The position numbers were made by a program, and so were the translations under genes. Under the pieces are notes generated by a model, which saw only the letters and a program-made list of their open reading frames with translations, was not told the origin of the DNA and did not search any database. This document shows, piece after piece, positions 6,779 to 14,897 of a stretch of DNA of 64,000 bases; the first letter of the stretch is position 1, and the number at the start of each line of letters is the position of its first letter. The stretch is from Amycolatopsis rubida (lineage in GTDB: Bacteria; Actinomycetota; Actinomycetes; Mycobacteriales; Pseudonocardiaceae): assembly GCF_900115345.1 (NCBI RefSeq), contig NZ_FOWC01000021.1:62001-126000 (forward strand), given 5' to 3'.

Positions 6779-9388
6779 ATGAAGTTCAGACCAGCGCGCA
6801 CCCTCGGGCTCGCGGTAGCGGCGCTGACCGCGACCGCGCTGCTGCCCGCCGGTGCGGCCGCGGCGTGGCCGGGCAGCCAGGACGTGTACGTCTCGCCGTG
6901 GGGCAACGATTCCGGGTCCGGCGCCATCTGGTCTCCGGTGCGCACGCTGCCGCGCGCCCAGCAGCTGGTCCGGCGACGCGCACCGCACCTGAACTCCGAC
7001 CTGACCGTGCACGTCGCCTCCGGTACTTACCGGCTCGACAAACCGCTCGAACTCGACGCGGCCGATTCACCCGCGGACGGCCACCGGGTCGTCTGGCAGG
7101 GCTCGCCGGGCACCGTGGTCAGCGGCGGCAAGCAGGTCACCGGCTGGCATCCGGTCGCCGGACGCCCTGGTCTCTACTCCGCTCCCGCGCCCGCCGGGCT
7201 GGAGAACACTCGCCAGCTGTACGTCGACGGCGTCCGCGCGCAGCGAGCGTCCGGACGGCTTCCAGTGACGGTGAAGGCGACCGGCACCGGGTACACCGCG
7301 TCCGCGGACACCATGGCGCACTGGCGAAACCCGAGTGACCTCGAACTGGTGTACACCAGCGGCGAGGAACTGTGGAACGTCGAGCGCAACGGCCTCGGCC
7401 AGTGGACCGAGCCGCGCTGCCCGATCGCCTCGGCGCGGGGCACGACGATCACCATGGCGCAGCCGTGCTGGGACAACTCGACCCGGCGCGTGATGTTCGC
7501 CGACATCCCCGGCCGTTCGGTCAACATGGTCGGCCCGGGCGATCTCACCAACGGACGGCAGCCGTCCTACGCGGAGAACGCGTTCGAGCTGCTGGACACT
7601 CCCGGCGAGTGGTATCTCGACCGGTCCGCACACACCGTGTACTACCTGCCGCGCAAGGGCGAAAACCTGCATTGGGCCGATGTCGAGATGCCCGCGCTGG
7701 AGAAGCTCGTGGACGGCCGCGGCACCGCCGAAGCGCCGATCCACGACATCTCGTTCCGCGGCATCCAGTTCTCCTACGCGACCTGGCTCGAACCGTCGTC
7801 GCCGGAAGGCTTCTCCGAAATCCAGGCCGGCTACCGGATCACCGGCGAACGCGGCTGGGCCACGCAGGGTCTGTGCCAGTTCACCCCCGGCGGCACCTGC
7901 CCGTACGCGGACTGGACGAAGGAACCCGGCAATGTCTCGATGTCGCACGGGCACCGGATCGAGTTCCGGGGCACCGTGTTCGCGCACCTCGGCGCGGCCG
8001 GGCTCGACCTCGGCGAAGGCGCGCAGGACAGCAGCGTGTCCGACAGCGTGTTCACCGACATCTCCGGCAACGGCGTCGAGATCGGCGGGGTCAGCAAGCC
8101 CGCCGCGGCTGGCGCGGACCTGACCGCGCGGGTCAAGGTGACCAACAACCACCTGTACGGCATGCCGCGCGAATTCACCGGCGGAGTGCCGATCGTCAAC
8201 GGGTATTCGCAGGACAATGTCGTGTCGCACAACCAGATCGACCACGTCGCGTACTCCGGCATCTCGATGGGCTGGGGCGGCTGGCCGGACAAGATCAAGC
8301 AGGCCGCGACGCCGAACGTCTCGCGCGGCAACGTGGTGTCGGACAACCTGATCCACGACTACATGCTTTCCCTCGACGACGGCGGCGGCATCTACACCCA
8401 GGGCATCACCGGCCCGTCGCAGGCGGAGGGCGAGAAGGTGACCGGGAACGTCATCTACGACCAGTGGGGCCTCGGCAAGTCGGTCTACACCGACAACGGC
8501 TGCACCTACGAAACCGTTTCCGGCAACGTGCTTTACCACGCGGCGTACGCCAACGTCGCCTCCACGCACGTGGACTACCGCGATTCGCTCGGCAACAACG
8601 ACCCGACCGTCATCTCCGGAAACTACTGGGATCAGGGCGATCCGGACGGCACCAAGAAGGGTGTCATCACCTCGGGCAACCACCTGCTGAACAACCCGGC
8701 GGCCGCACCCAAGTCCATTGTGGACAACGCGGGGATCGAACCGGGCCACCGCTGGGTGCTGAACCGCCGGACCGACGGCGCGTCCGCTCCGCAGGCTCCG
8801 ACGCGGATCGGCACCTTCTCGGTGTCCGGCCGGCTGTACGCGACCTGGAACCCCACTGTCGCGGAAAACGGCGCGCCGGTGCAGGACTACGTGCTGACCG
8901 CTTCGGACGGCAGGCACAGTGTCACCAGTTCGGTGTCTGCCAAGGACTTCGCGCGGACCGGATACACGGTGATCCCGAAGCTGACGGACGGCCGGACGTA
9001 CACGGTCACGGTCGCCGCGCGCAATCGGCATGGGGTTGGCCTGCCGTCGCTGCCGTCGGCGCCGGTCACCGTCGCGCAACCGGGGACCCAGCTCGCTGCC
9101 GTCCCGACCGGGGCGAAGGCGCTGCCGAGCACCGACGCGGCGAGCATCCGCTGGACGCCGCCGAAGGAAACCGGGTCGACCCCGGTGATCGGCTACCGGA
9201 TCACCGTGTCCGACGGCCGCACCATCGAGATCACCGGACGAGACACGATCGTCAGCCAGCCCACGCAGAAGGGCCTGACCCGCGTCGTGGACGGTCTGAA
9301 GTCCGGCACCGCGTACACGTTCACCATCGCCGCCGTCACCGGAAACGGCGCCGGCCCCGCGGTGACGGTGCACGCCACCACCGCGTAA
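6779..9388 (+). CDS. Secreted right-handed beta-helix protein (GH141-like) with two FnIII domains
   Basis: 869 residues. A signal peptide ends near AAAAWPG (about residue 29). The mature protein opens DVYVSPWGNDSGSG, followed by VVSGGKQVTGW. This is the layout of GH141-type and related right-handed beta-helix carbohydrate enzymes. Helix repeats with Asn ladders (VTNNHLYG, VSDNLIHDY, VTGNVIYDQ) fill about residues 330-650. Two fibronectin type III domains end the protein (about 670-768 and 770-869), as in many secreted actinobacterial glycosidases. Start ATG 6779 has GGAGG upstream. Divergent from GH27. The exact activity (fucosidase, xylanase or a non-enzymatic role) is not resolved. Confidence 0.75.
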   Translation: MKFRPARTLGLAVAALTATALLPAGAAAAWPGSQDVYVSPWGNDSGSGAIWSPVRTLPRAQQLVRRRAPHLNSDLTVHVASGTYRLDKPLELDAADSPADGHRVVWQGSPGTVVSGGKQVTGWHPVAGRPGLYSAPAPAGLENTRQLYVDGVRAQRASGRLPVTVKATGTGYTASADTMAHWRNPSDLELVYTSGEELWNVERNGLGQWTEPRCPIASARGTTITMAQPCWDNSTRRVMFADIPGRSVNMVGPGDLTNGRQPSYAENAFELLDTPGEWYLDRSAHTVYYLPRKGENLHWADVEMPALEKLVDGRGTAEAPIHDISFRGIQFSYATWLEPSSPEGFSEIQAGYRITGERGWATQGLCQFTPGGTCPYADWTKEPGNVSMSHGHRIEFRGTVFAHLGAAGLDLGEGAQDSSVSDSVFTDISGNGVEIGGVSKPAAAGADLTARVKVTNNHLYGMPREFTGGVPIVNGYSQDNVVSHNQIDHVAYSGISMGWGGWPDKIKQAATPNVSRGNVVSDNLIHDYMLSLDDGGGIYTQGITGPSQAEGEKVTGNVIYDQWGLGKSVYTDNGCTYETVSGNVLYHAAYANVASTHVDYRDSLGNNDPTVISGNYWDQGDPDGTKKGVITSGNHLLNNPAAAPKSIVDNAGIEPGHRWVLNRRTDGASAPQAPTRIGTFSVSGRLYATWNPTVAENGAPVQDYVLTASDGRHSVTSSVSAKDFARTGYTVIPKLTDGRTYTVTVAARNRHGVGLPSLPSAPVTVAQPGTQLAAVPTGAKALPSTDAASIRWTPPKETGSTPVIGYRITVSDGRTIEITGRDTIVSQPTQKGLTRVVDGLKSGTAYTFTIAAVTGNGAGPAVTVHATTA

Positions 9389-9433
9389 CCCGGTGGTCGG
9401 CGCGTACCGGACCGCCCTGCCGGTGCGCGCCGA

Positions 9434-10372
9434 TCACCCTATCCGGAAGGCCCTTCGATACGCCCCCGGCGTCGTCCCCACCTGCGCCCGGAACCGGCGC
9501 CGCAGGTTCACCGCGGACACCAAGCCGACCCGCGCCGCGATCGCGTCCACCGGCAGATCGGTCTCCTCCAGCAGCCTCCGCGCCTCGGCCACCCGTCTCG
9601 ACAACAGCCACGCACCCGGGCTCGTCCCGAACTGATCGGCGAACCGGCGCGCCAGCGTCCGCGGCGAAATCCGCAAGCGGGCAGCCAAATCCTCCACCGA
9701 CAGCGGCGTGCCCAACCGCTCCCCCGCCCAGTCGAGCAGCCCGTCCAAGGACGCGTACGCGGACGCCTGCCGCGGCACGTACTGCACCTGGCCGCCTTCG
9801 CGATGCGCCGGCATCACCATGTGCCGCGAGATGAGCGCCGCGTGCGCCGCCCCGTGATCGCGCCGGACCAGGTGCAGGCACAGGTCGATGCCCGCTCCCG
9901 CACCCGCGCTGGTGGCGACGTCGCCGTGGTCCACGTATAGCACGTCCGGTTCCACCCGGACTTCCGGGAAATCCCGCCGCAACTGTTCGAGCCGCGCCCA
10001 GTGCGTCGTCGCGGTTCTTCCGGTCAGCAGCCCGGTTTGGGCCAGCGCGAAGGAGCCCGAGCAGATCGTGACCAGCCGCGCGCCTCGCTCGTGCGCGCGG
10101 AGCAACGCCCGGCGCACCTTCGGCGAGAGCGGCGTTTCGACGGGCGTCCAGCCGGGGATCAGCACCGTGTCCGCCTTCGAGAGCGCCGAAAGCCCGCTGG
10201 AGACGTGGATCTCGTATCCGGCCGTGGTCGGCACCGGCCCGGGGTTTTCCGTGCACACCTCGAATTCGTAGTGCTGCGGCACCCCGCCCCGGGTCGTGCC
10301 GAACACCTCCGCGCCGCAGCCGAGTTCGAACGTCGACTGCACCGGCTGGACGAGAGCCACCACGCGATGCAT
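9434..10372 (-). CDS. GlxA-type AraC-family regulator (DJ-1/PfpI plus AraC HTH)
   Basis: 312 residues. The N-terminal DJ-1/PfpI-like domain (about 1-180) has the nucleophile-elbow-like ICSGSFALAQTGLL, and the C-terminal double HTH (about 215-310) includes LSVEDLAARLRISPRTLARR and GTSPGAWLLSRRVAEARRLL. Members of this group (GlxA, FtrA, CdhR) activate catabolic or stress genes. It is divergent from the cupin gene at 10444 across a 71-bp gap, so the cupin is the likely target. Start ATG 10372. Ligand unknown. Confidence 0.85.
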   Translation of the reverse strand: MHRVVALVQPVQSTFELGCGAEVFGTTRGGVPQHYEFEVCTENPGPVPTTAGYEIHVSSGLSALSKADTVLIPGWTPVETPLSPKVRRALLRAHERGARLVTICSGSFALAQTGLLTGRTATTHWARLEQLRRDFPEVRVEPDVLYVDHGDVATSAGAGAGIDLCLHLVRRDHGAAHAALISRHMVMPAHREGGQVQYVPRQASAYASLDGLLDWAGERLGTPLSVEDLAARLRISPRTLARRFADQFGTSPGAWLLSRRVAEARRLLEETDLPVDAIAARVGLVSAVNLRRRFRAQVGTTPGAYRRAFRIG

Positions 10373-10443
10373 GGCAAGAAAGTACCCGATGACGTCTTTT
10401 CTGACACTGTCCTGCCGGTGCCGGGGAAGCCAAGCTGGGACCC

Positions 10444-10779
10444 ATGCACTCGGAAATCCTCGCTCAGCCGGGCTACATCTCGGTCCCGGTCGGCGAAGCC
10501 CCGGTGAAGGACCTGTTCCCCGGCATCCGCCTCCGTCCGCTGTGGAAGGGCGAAAACGGCGCGCACGCCAACGTGGTCGAGTTCGATCCCGGCAGCACGT
10601 GGCCCGAACGCGACGTGCACGAGCCCGGTCCCGAAGAGGTCTTCGTCGTGTCCGGGACTTTCAACGACGGTGCCCGCGACTATCCGGCAGGCACGTTCAT
10701 TCATGCCCCGGCGGGGTCGTGGCATGTTCCGGCGACGGAGAGCGGCTGCACGTTGTTCGTGTTCTATCCCGAGGGGTAG
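10444..10779 (+). CDS. Single-domain cupin protein
   Basis: 111 residues forming one cupin barrel. Metal-binding candidates follow the pattern of ChrR-like cupins: His in ERDVHEPGPEEVFVVSG with two Glu, and His in HAPAGSWHVP. Typical roles are a metal-dependent dioxygenase or isomerase, or a sensor domain; no second domain is present. Its promoter faces the GlxA-type regulator. It ends in TAG immediately before palindrome R2. Confidence 0.7.
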   Translation: MHSEILAQPGYISVPVGEAPVKDLFPGIRLRPLWKGENGAHANVVEFDPGSTWPERDVHEPGPEEVFVVSGTFNDGARDYPAGTFIHAPAGSWHVPATESGCTLFVFYPEG

Positions 10780-10823
10780 TCGTGAGCGGCAATCCCGGTT
10801 CTCACCGGGATAACCACTCCCGA
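10780..10823. repeat. Interspersed palindrome R2 (imperfect arms)
   Basis: Left arm 10780-10799 (TCGTGAGCGGCAATCCCGGT), loop TCTC, right arm 10804-10823. The inner ATCCCGGT/ACCGGGAT is perfect; the outer part has mismatches. It separates the convergent cupin and VOC genes. The right half is also coding: it supplies the last residues and the stop of the VOC protein. Same family as R1, R3 and R4. Confidence 0.7.
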
Positions 10824-11221
10824 GTCCCCTCAGCGCCGCGGTAACTCCCGATAGTCCAAGCGTTCCCCTCGGGGTCGCGGACGGTGAACGTGCGCGAGCC
10901 GTAGTCGGTGTCGTGCAGCTCCATGCTGATTTCGGCACCGGCTTCGCGCACACGGGCGTGAATCTCGTCCACCCGGTCCGAGACCACGTACACCGCGCTG
11001 GCCCCGGGTTTCATCTCGTCGTGCACGCCGTCTGCTGGGCCGCCGCAACTGCCCAGCATCACCGCGCCGCCTTCGGGCCAGCGGAGTTCGGCGTGCGCGA
11101 CACCGTTTTCCCCGGGCACCACGAGGGTTTCTTCGAAGCCGAGAACGTCGGCGAGGAAACGGATCGCGCCGCGGGCGTCGTTGTAGCGGAAAGCGGGCCA
11201 GACCGCTGGTTGTGGCGTCAT
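10802..11221 (-). CDS. VOC (glyoxalase/bleomycin-resistance fold) protein
   Basis: 139 residues, one VOC module of two beta-alpha-beta-beta-beta halves: FRYNDARGAIRFLADVLGFEE near the N-terminus, and DYGSRTFTVRDPEGNAWTIGSY near the end. Members bind antibiotics or act as metal-dependent lyases or isomerases; function is not readable here. The ATG at 11221 overlaps the TGA of the upstream AraC gene (ATGA), so the two are one operon and translationally coupled. Its final codons lie in palindrome R2. Confidence 0.8.
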   Translation of the reverse strand: MTPQPAVWPAFRYNDARGAIRFLADVLGFEETLVVPGENGVAHAELRWPEGGAVMLGSCGGPADGVHDEMKPGASAVYVVSDRVDEIHARVREAGAEISMELHDTDYGSRTFTVRDPEGNAWTIGSYRGAEGTREWLSR

Positions 11222-12042
11222 GCTCCCGATTCTGCGGCAGCGGTCTTCGTTTCGTCTTGGAGAAACGGGAGCTCCTCCGCCATCCAAGTCCGCGGCGAAC
11301 ACCCCGCCAGCGCGCGCCATTCGTTCGAGAAGTGCGCCTGGTCGTAATACCCTGCGGCATAAGCGATCCCGGCCAGATCGCGATGCCCGGTACGCAGCAA
11401 CCGCACCGCCCGCTCGAACCGCAGCACGCGTGCCGCCTGTTTCGGGGCCAATCCCAGCTCCGCGCGGAACCGCTCCCCCAGATGCCGGCGGCTCCAGCCG
11501 ACCTCGTTCGCCAGTTCGCCGACCCGCACCAGCCCGCCGCTGCGCCGCAACTCGTGCCACGCGCGGTCCAGCTCCGGCGGTTGTTCGGCGCGCTCGACCG
11601 CACGCGCGGCCAGCACCTCGTCGAGGATCGCGAACCGGGCGCGCCAATCGCCGGCCGAGGCCAGCCGGTCCGGCAGGCGGGCGAAGTCGCCGCCGAAGTC
11701 GGCGAGGTCGGTCACCCGGCCGGTCAGCTCCGCGGCGGTGACGCCGAGCAGCGTCCGCGCCCCCAGCGGATCCAGCTCCAGCTGCACCCCGCGCTGCACC
11801 CGGCCCTGCGTGATCAGCGCGGGTGCGGTGTGCAGGCCGCCGACCACGCTCTGCAGCGCTCCCGCCCCGGCCAGCCCGGCGTACCGGATCGGCTCTTCGA
11901 GGCTGATGGCCAGCGTGATGTGCCGCGAGGGCAGCCCGCGGTGCACTGCGAAGCCGACGTTTTCCTGCGCGTAGCCGATGTAGCGCGTGACCAGGCCCCG
12001 CAGCACCGGATGCGGCGGCCGGGCGGCCCAGCTGTGACTCAC
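11218..12042 (-). CDS. AraC-family transcriptional regulator
   Basis: 274 residues. The N-terminal ligand domain (about 1-150) begins RPPHPVLRGLVTRYIGY. The C-terminal AraC HTH pair is at about 165-260, with VGELANEVGWSRRHLGERFR and LAGIAYAAGYYDQAHFSNEW. It is followed by the VOC gene with a 4-bp overlap, a common AraC-VOC pairing in actinobacteria. This suggests it senses the same compound the VOC protein handles. Start ATG 12042. Confidence 0.82.
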   Translation of the reverse strand: MSHSWAARPPHPVLRGLVTRYIGYAQENVGFAVHRGLPSRHITLAISLEEPIRYAGLAGAGALQSVVGGLHTAPALITQGRVQRGVQLELDPLGARTLLGVTAAELTGRVTDLADFGGDFARLPDRLASAGDWRARFAILDEVLAARAVERAEQPPELDRAWHELRRSGGLVRVGELANEVGWSRRHLGERFRAELGLAPKQAARVLRFERAVRLLRTGHRDLAGIAYAAGYYDQAHFSNEWRALAGCSPRTWMAEELPFLQDETKTAAAESGA

Positions 12043-12116
12043 GCGACCAGGCTAACCCCGCCCCGGGCGAATTCTGCTACCACGGGAGAGCGGTCCCCAC
12101 GATGAGGAGAAGCCCG

Positions 12117-12371
12117 ATGACGATCCAGGAACAGGCCCAGCAGCTCGAACTGCTCGCCGACCAGGTGCCGACCGGAATCGCCCTCGCCACCAAGGGCGAA
12201 CTGGAAGATCTGCAGGCCCAGGTGCTCGGCTTGCTCGGCGAAACCGGCTCCGCGACGACGATCCAGGGGTCGGTGCAGATCGCGATCCGGCAGATCGACG
12301 AGGTCGCGGCCTCGCTGGAGAACGTCCGGATCCAGATCCGCGAGGCCGCCCAGCATCACCTGCGCGGCTGA
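12117..12371 (+). CDS. Small coiled-coil protein of unknown function
   Basis: 84 residues from ATG 12117, chosen because GAGGAG lies 8 bp upstream; an ATG at 12102 lacks one. It is almost entirely alpha-helical with heptad-like Leu/Ile spacing (QAQQLELLADQ, ELEDLQAQVLGLL, VRIQIREAAQHHL) and has no Cys, signal peptide or TM. Its size and helicity recall WXG100/ESX-like proteins, but there is no WXG motif. It is immediately followed by the DUF2891 gene (1-bp gap), so the two are cotranscribed. Confidence 0.65.
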   Translation: MTIQEQAQQLELLADQVPTGIALATKGELEDLQAQVLGLLGETGSATTIQGSVQIAIRQIDEVAASLENVRIQIREAAQHHLRG

Positions 12372-12372
12372 C

Positions 12373-13407
12373 GTGGCCGGGCTGCTGGCCGCGCACGCCG
12401 GCGAGTTCGCGGAGGTCGCGCTGACCAACGTCGTGCGCGAGTATCCGCATTACGAGAGCCACTGGCGCATCGACGACACTCCCGTACCGGCGATCCGCGA
12501 GCTGCATCCGTGCTTCTACGGCAGCTTCGACTGGCATTCGTGCGTGGAAATGTTCTGGGTGCTGGTGCACCTGCTGCGCCGATACCCGGCGCTCGTCCCC
12601 GCCGACGAGATCCGCGCCCTGCTGAACGCGCACCTGACCGAGCCTGCGCTGGCCGCCGAAGCCGCGTACTTCGCGCCGGAGCGGCACCGCACGACCCAGC
12701 GTCCGTATGGCTGGTCGATCCTGGTGGCGGTGACGTTCGAGACCGCCACCTGGGACGATCCGGACGCCGCGCGCTGGTCTGCCGCGCTGCAACCGTTGAG
12801 CAGGCTTTTCGTGACCCGCTTCCGCGACTGGCTGCCGAAGGTCACGTACCCGATTCGGTACGGGCTGCACGAAAACGGCGCTTTCGGACTTTCTCGCGCG
12901 CTTCCCCACGCTCGTTACCTCGCCTCCCGCGGAGAGCCGCAGTTGCTGCAGGCCCTCACCGAAACGGCCTGGCGCTGGTTCGGCTCAGACCGCGGCTACC
13001 CCGGTGCCTGGGAACCGTCCGGAGCCGATTTCCTCAGCCCGGCCCTGGCCGAAGCCGAGCTGATGAGCCACCTGGTGCCCGATTTCGGCGCCTGGCTGGA
13101 GGCTTTCCTGCCCGGAATCGCCGACCGGAACCCGGCGGCGCTGTTCACCCCGGCGGTGGTGACCGATGCTTCCGACGGGTTGATCGCTCACTTGCACGGG
13201 CTCAACCTCCACCGCGCGTGGTGCTGGCAGCGGATCGCGGCGGCGTTGCCGGAGGGGGACGACCGGGTCGCGGCGATCGACGCGGCTGCGCGCGAGCATG
13301 CGCAGGCCGCGCTGCCGCAGGTTACGGGGGGCCCGTATGCGGTGGAGCATTTCCTGGCTTACTACGCACTGCTTCTGCTGAGCGACGCCGAAGCGGGGAA
13401 GGCCTGA
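12373..13407 (+). CDS. DUF2891 family protein
   Basis: 344 residues from GTG 12373. The family hallmarks are present: HPCFYGSFDWHSCVEMFWVL, RPYGWSILVAV and a SGADFLSPALAEAELM segment. The fold is predicted to be an alpha/alpha toroid, as in glycan-processing enzymes, and the conserved acidic and His residues suggest catalysis, but no reaction is established. No signal peptide, so cytoplasmic. Cotranscribed with the upstream 84-residue protein and probably with the 90-residue protein that starts 3 bp after its stop. Confidence 0.75.
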   Translation: MAGLLAAHAGEFAEVALTNVVREYPHYESHWRIDDTPVPAIRELHPCFYGSFDWHSCVEMFWVLVHLLRRYPALVPADEIRALLNAHLTEPALAAEAAYFAPERHRTTQRPYGWSILVAVTFETATWDDPDAARWSAALQPLSRLFVTRFRDWLPKVTYPIRYGLHENGAFGLSRALPHARYLASRGEPQLLQALTETAWRWFGSDRGYPGAWEPSGADFLSPALAEAELMSHLVPDFGAWLEAFLPGIADRNPAALFTPAVVTDASDGLIAHLHGLNLHRAWCWQRIAAALPEGDDRVAAIDAAAREHAQAALPQVTGGPYAVEHFLAYYALLLLSDAEAGKA

Positions 13408-13410
13408 TCT

Positions 13411-13683
13411 GTGTCGGATCCGTGGTTATCCATCGAAGTGCTCGACGGAGAAGTCCCGGCGAGCGATTGGCGGCGCACCTACTCCGACGCATTGCGCAAA
13501 GCCGCGATCACCGACCGCGCTGTGCGATGGTCCTGGCGGACGCACGAACGCGGCGTCGTCTTCGAGATCGCCTTCACAACCGAGGCGATCCGCGACGAAT
13601 TCTGCGACCAGCCGTCAGTCCGGACGGCGCTCGGCGCTGTGCCGGATCCGCGCCACGGGATCACCATCGCCTCCGGCAGTTAG
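13411..13683 (+). CDS. Hypothetical 90-residue protein
   Basis: Starts at GTG 13411, right after DUF2891. It has mixed alpha/beta composition (SIEVLDGEVPASDWRRTYSD, RGVVFEIAFTTEAIRDEF) with no signal peptide, TM or recognisable family. Third-position G/C usage matches its neighbours. Its TAG overlaps the stop of the convergent TetR gene by 4 bp. Role unknown; operon position ties it to the DUF2891 protein. Confidence 0.6.
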   Translation: MSDPWLSIEVLDGEVPASDWRRTYSDALRKAAITDRAVRWSWRTHERGVVFEIAFTTEAIRDEFCDQPSVRTALGAVPDPRHGITIASGS

Positions 13684-14285
13684 CTTTCCGGCAACGGCTC
13701 CCGATGCTCCGCCCGCAATCCGTCCAGGGAAACCAGCAGCAGCCGGTTCCACATGTGCGGCCGGCACGCGTCGGTGAACTGCGCCGCATACCCCAGCGAA
13801 ATCAGCAGCAGCACCAAATCATCCGTCGTAACCCCGGGTCTCAGCAGCTGCGCCGCACGGGCCCGCAGCTGCTCCAGAACCGCGCGGAGCTGCGGGATCC
13901 CGGTCGGATCGGGGTCGGTCCAGGTCAGCGCGAAGCTCTCCATGAGCGCGCGGTGCCGGGCGCAACCGGACAACGCCTGCCGATAGAAGTCCGTCAGCGC
14001 CGCCCACGGGTCCTCCGCCTCGACCGCCGCCTGGCGCGCGGACTCGGCCCACCGGGAGAAGTCCTGGTCCAGGACCGTCCGGACGAGGTCTTCCTTCTTC
14101 GGGAAATGCCGGTACAGCGTCCCCATGCCGACCCCGCCGCGCCGGGCGATCTCGCGGACGTCGACCGCGGCTCCCTGTTCCGCCATCACCTCGGCGGCGG
14201 CTTCGACGATCGCCTCCCGGTTGCGGATCGCGTCCGCGCGCGGGGCGCGACGGCGGGTGGGGGTGTGCGGTTCAGCCACGGCCAT
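13680..14285 (-). CDS. TetR-family repressor
   Basis: 201 residues from ATG 14285. A GTG at 14315 in the same frame lies inside operator O1 and is unlikely to be the true start. The N-terminal HTH (about 20-65) holds VDVREIARRGGVGMGTLYRHFPKKEDL, and the C-terminal domain carries the ligand pocket. It is divergent from the nitroreductase at 14375. Two identical-arm palindromes in the gap (14308-14356) are almost certainly its operators, so it should repress both genes. Confidence 0.88.
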   Translation of the reverse strand: MAVAEPHTPTRRRAPRADAIRNREAIVEAAAEVMAEQGAAVDVREIARRGGVGMGTLYRHFPKKEDLVRTVLDQDFSRWAESARQAAVEAEDPWAALTDFYRQALSGCARHRALMESFALTWTDPDPTGIPQLRAVLEQLRARAAQLLRPGVTTDDLVLLLISLGYAAQFTDACRPHMWNRLLLVSLDGLRAEHREPLPES

Positions 14286-14307
14286 GCGCCGAGCATACTC
14301 GCTTACC

Positions 14308-14356
14308 CGGAGCACATGCTCCGTCTAGTGTGCTACTTTGCGGAGCAAGTGCTCCG
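14308..14356. promoter_or_regulatory. Double TetR operator
   Basis: O1 at 14308-14323 and O2 at 14341-14356 are both CGGAGCA-NN-TGCTCCG with perfect 7-bp arms; spacers are CA and AG. Their centres are 33 bp apart, about three helical turns. They cover both promoters of the divergent TetR/nitroreductase pair. Confidence 0.88.
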
Positions 14357-14374
14357 CCTAGCGAAGGAGAGGTC

Positions 14375-14845
14375 GTGCCCACCCTCGACGACTGGAATGT
14401 CCGGATCCTCGCCGAATTCCGGGAGAACGCCGGATACGTCGCCTGGAGCAGTCCGGAGGAATTCGCGGCGGGCCGGCCCGTTCCGCCGTACCTGCCGGGA
14501 TTTCCGGAGCGGGGGATGCCGCTGATTCTCGTGCACCACGTCGGGGCGAAAACCGGGAAGGCGCGGATCAGCCCGCTGTTCTACCGGCCGGTCGGCGACA
14601 GCTGGGCGGTCTTCGGCACGCACGGCGGCAGTCCGCGCGATCCCGCGTGGTACCGCAATCTCATGGCGAATCCGCGGACCGTCGTCGAAGCCGGCGCGGA
14701 AGAGATCCCGGTCGAAGCACGGCTGACCGCCGGGAAGGAACGCGCCGAGATCTGGGCGGGCCAGATCGCGCAGGTCCCGAAATTCGCCGAGTTCGAAGCC
14801 GCATCCGGGAGGCAGGTCCCGGTCGTCCTGCTGGAACGCCGCTGA
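14375..14845 (+). CDS. Deazaflavin(F420)-dependent nitroreductase family protein (Ddn-like)
   Basis: 156 residues from GTG 14375, preceded by AAGGAGAGG. The split-barrel family signature is clear: LILVHHVGAKTGKARISPLF, then GTHGGSPRDPAWYRNLMANP. Relatives use reduced F420 to reduce quinones or nitro compounds, and many are of unknown substrate. It is under the TetR double operator, which fits an inducible detoxification enzyme. Transcription ends at the hairpin 14848-14885. Confidence 0.87.
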   Translation: MPTLDDWNVRILAEFRENAGYVAWSSPEEFAAGRPVPPYLPGFPERGMPLILVHHVGAKTGKARISPLFYRPVGDSWAVFGTHGGSPRDPAWYRNLMANPRTVVEAGAEEIPVEARLTAGKERAEIWAGQIAQVPKFAEFEAASGRQVPVVLLERR

Positions 14846-14847
14846 AA

Positions 14848-14885
14848 CGAAGGGGCTCCCCGACCGAAGCCGAGGAGCCCCTTCG
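14848..14885. terminator. Bidirectional terminator between nitroreductase and ispG
   Basis: CGAAGGGGCTCC (14848-14859) pairs perfectly with GGAGCCCCTTCG (14874-14885) around a 14-base loop. It sits between two convergent stops. Confidence 0.75.
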
Positions 14886-14897
14886 CGGAGAGAGAAC

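Noticed and set aside
7067-9373. Very long open frames opposite or out of frame with real genes (also 1213-2529, 54202-55965, 53688-56069)
   Set aside because: They are by-products of GC-rich codon bias: Arg/Pro/Ala/Gly-rich, no start signals, no family motifs, and each lies over a gene with clear motifs.
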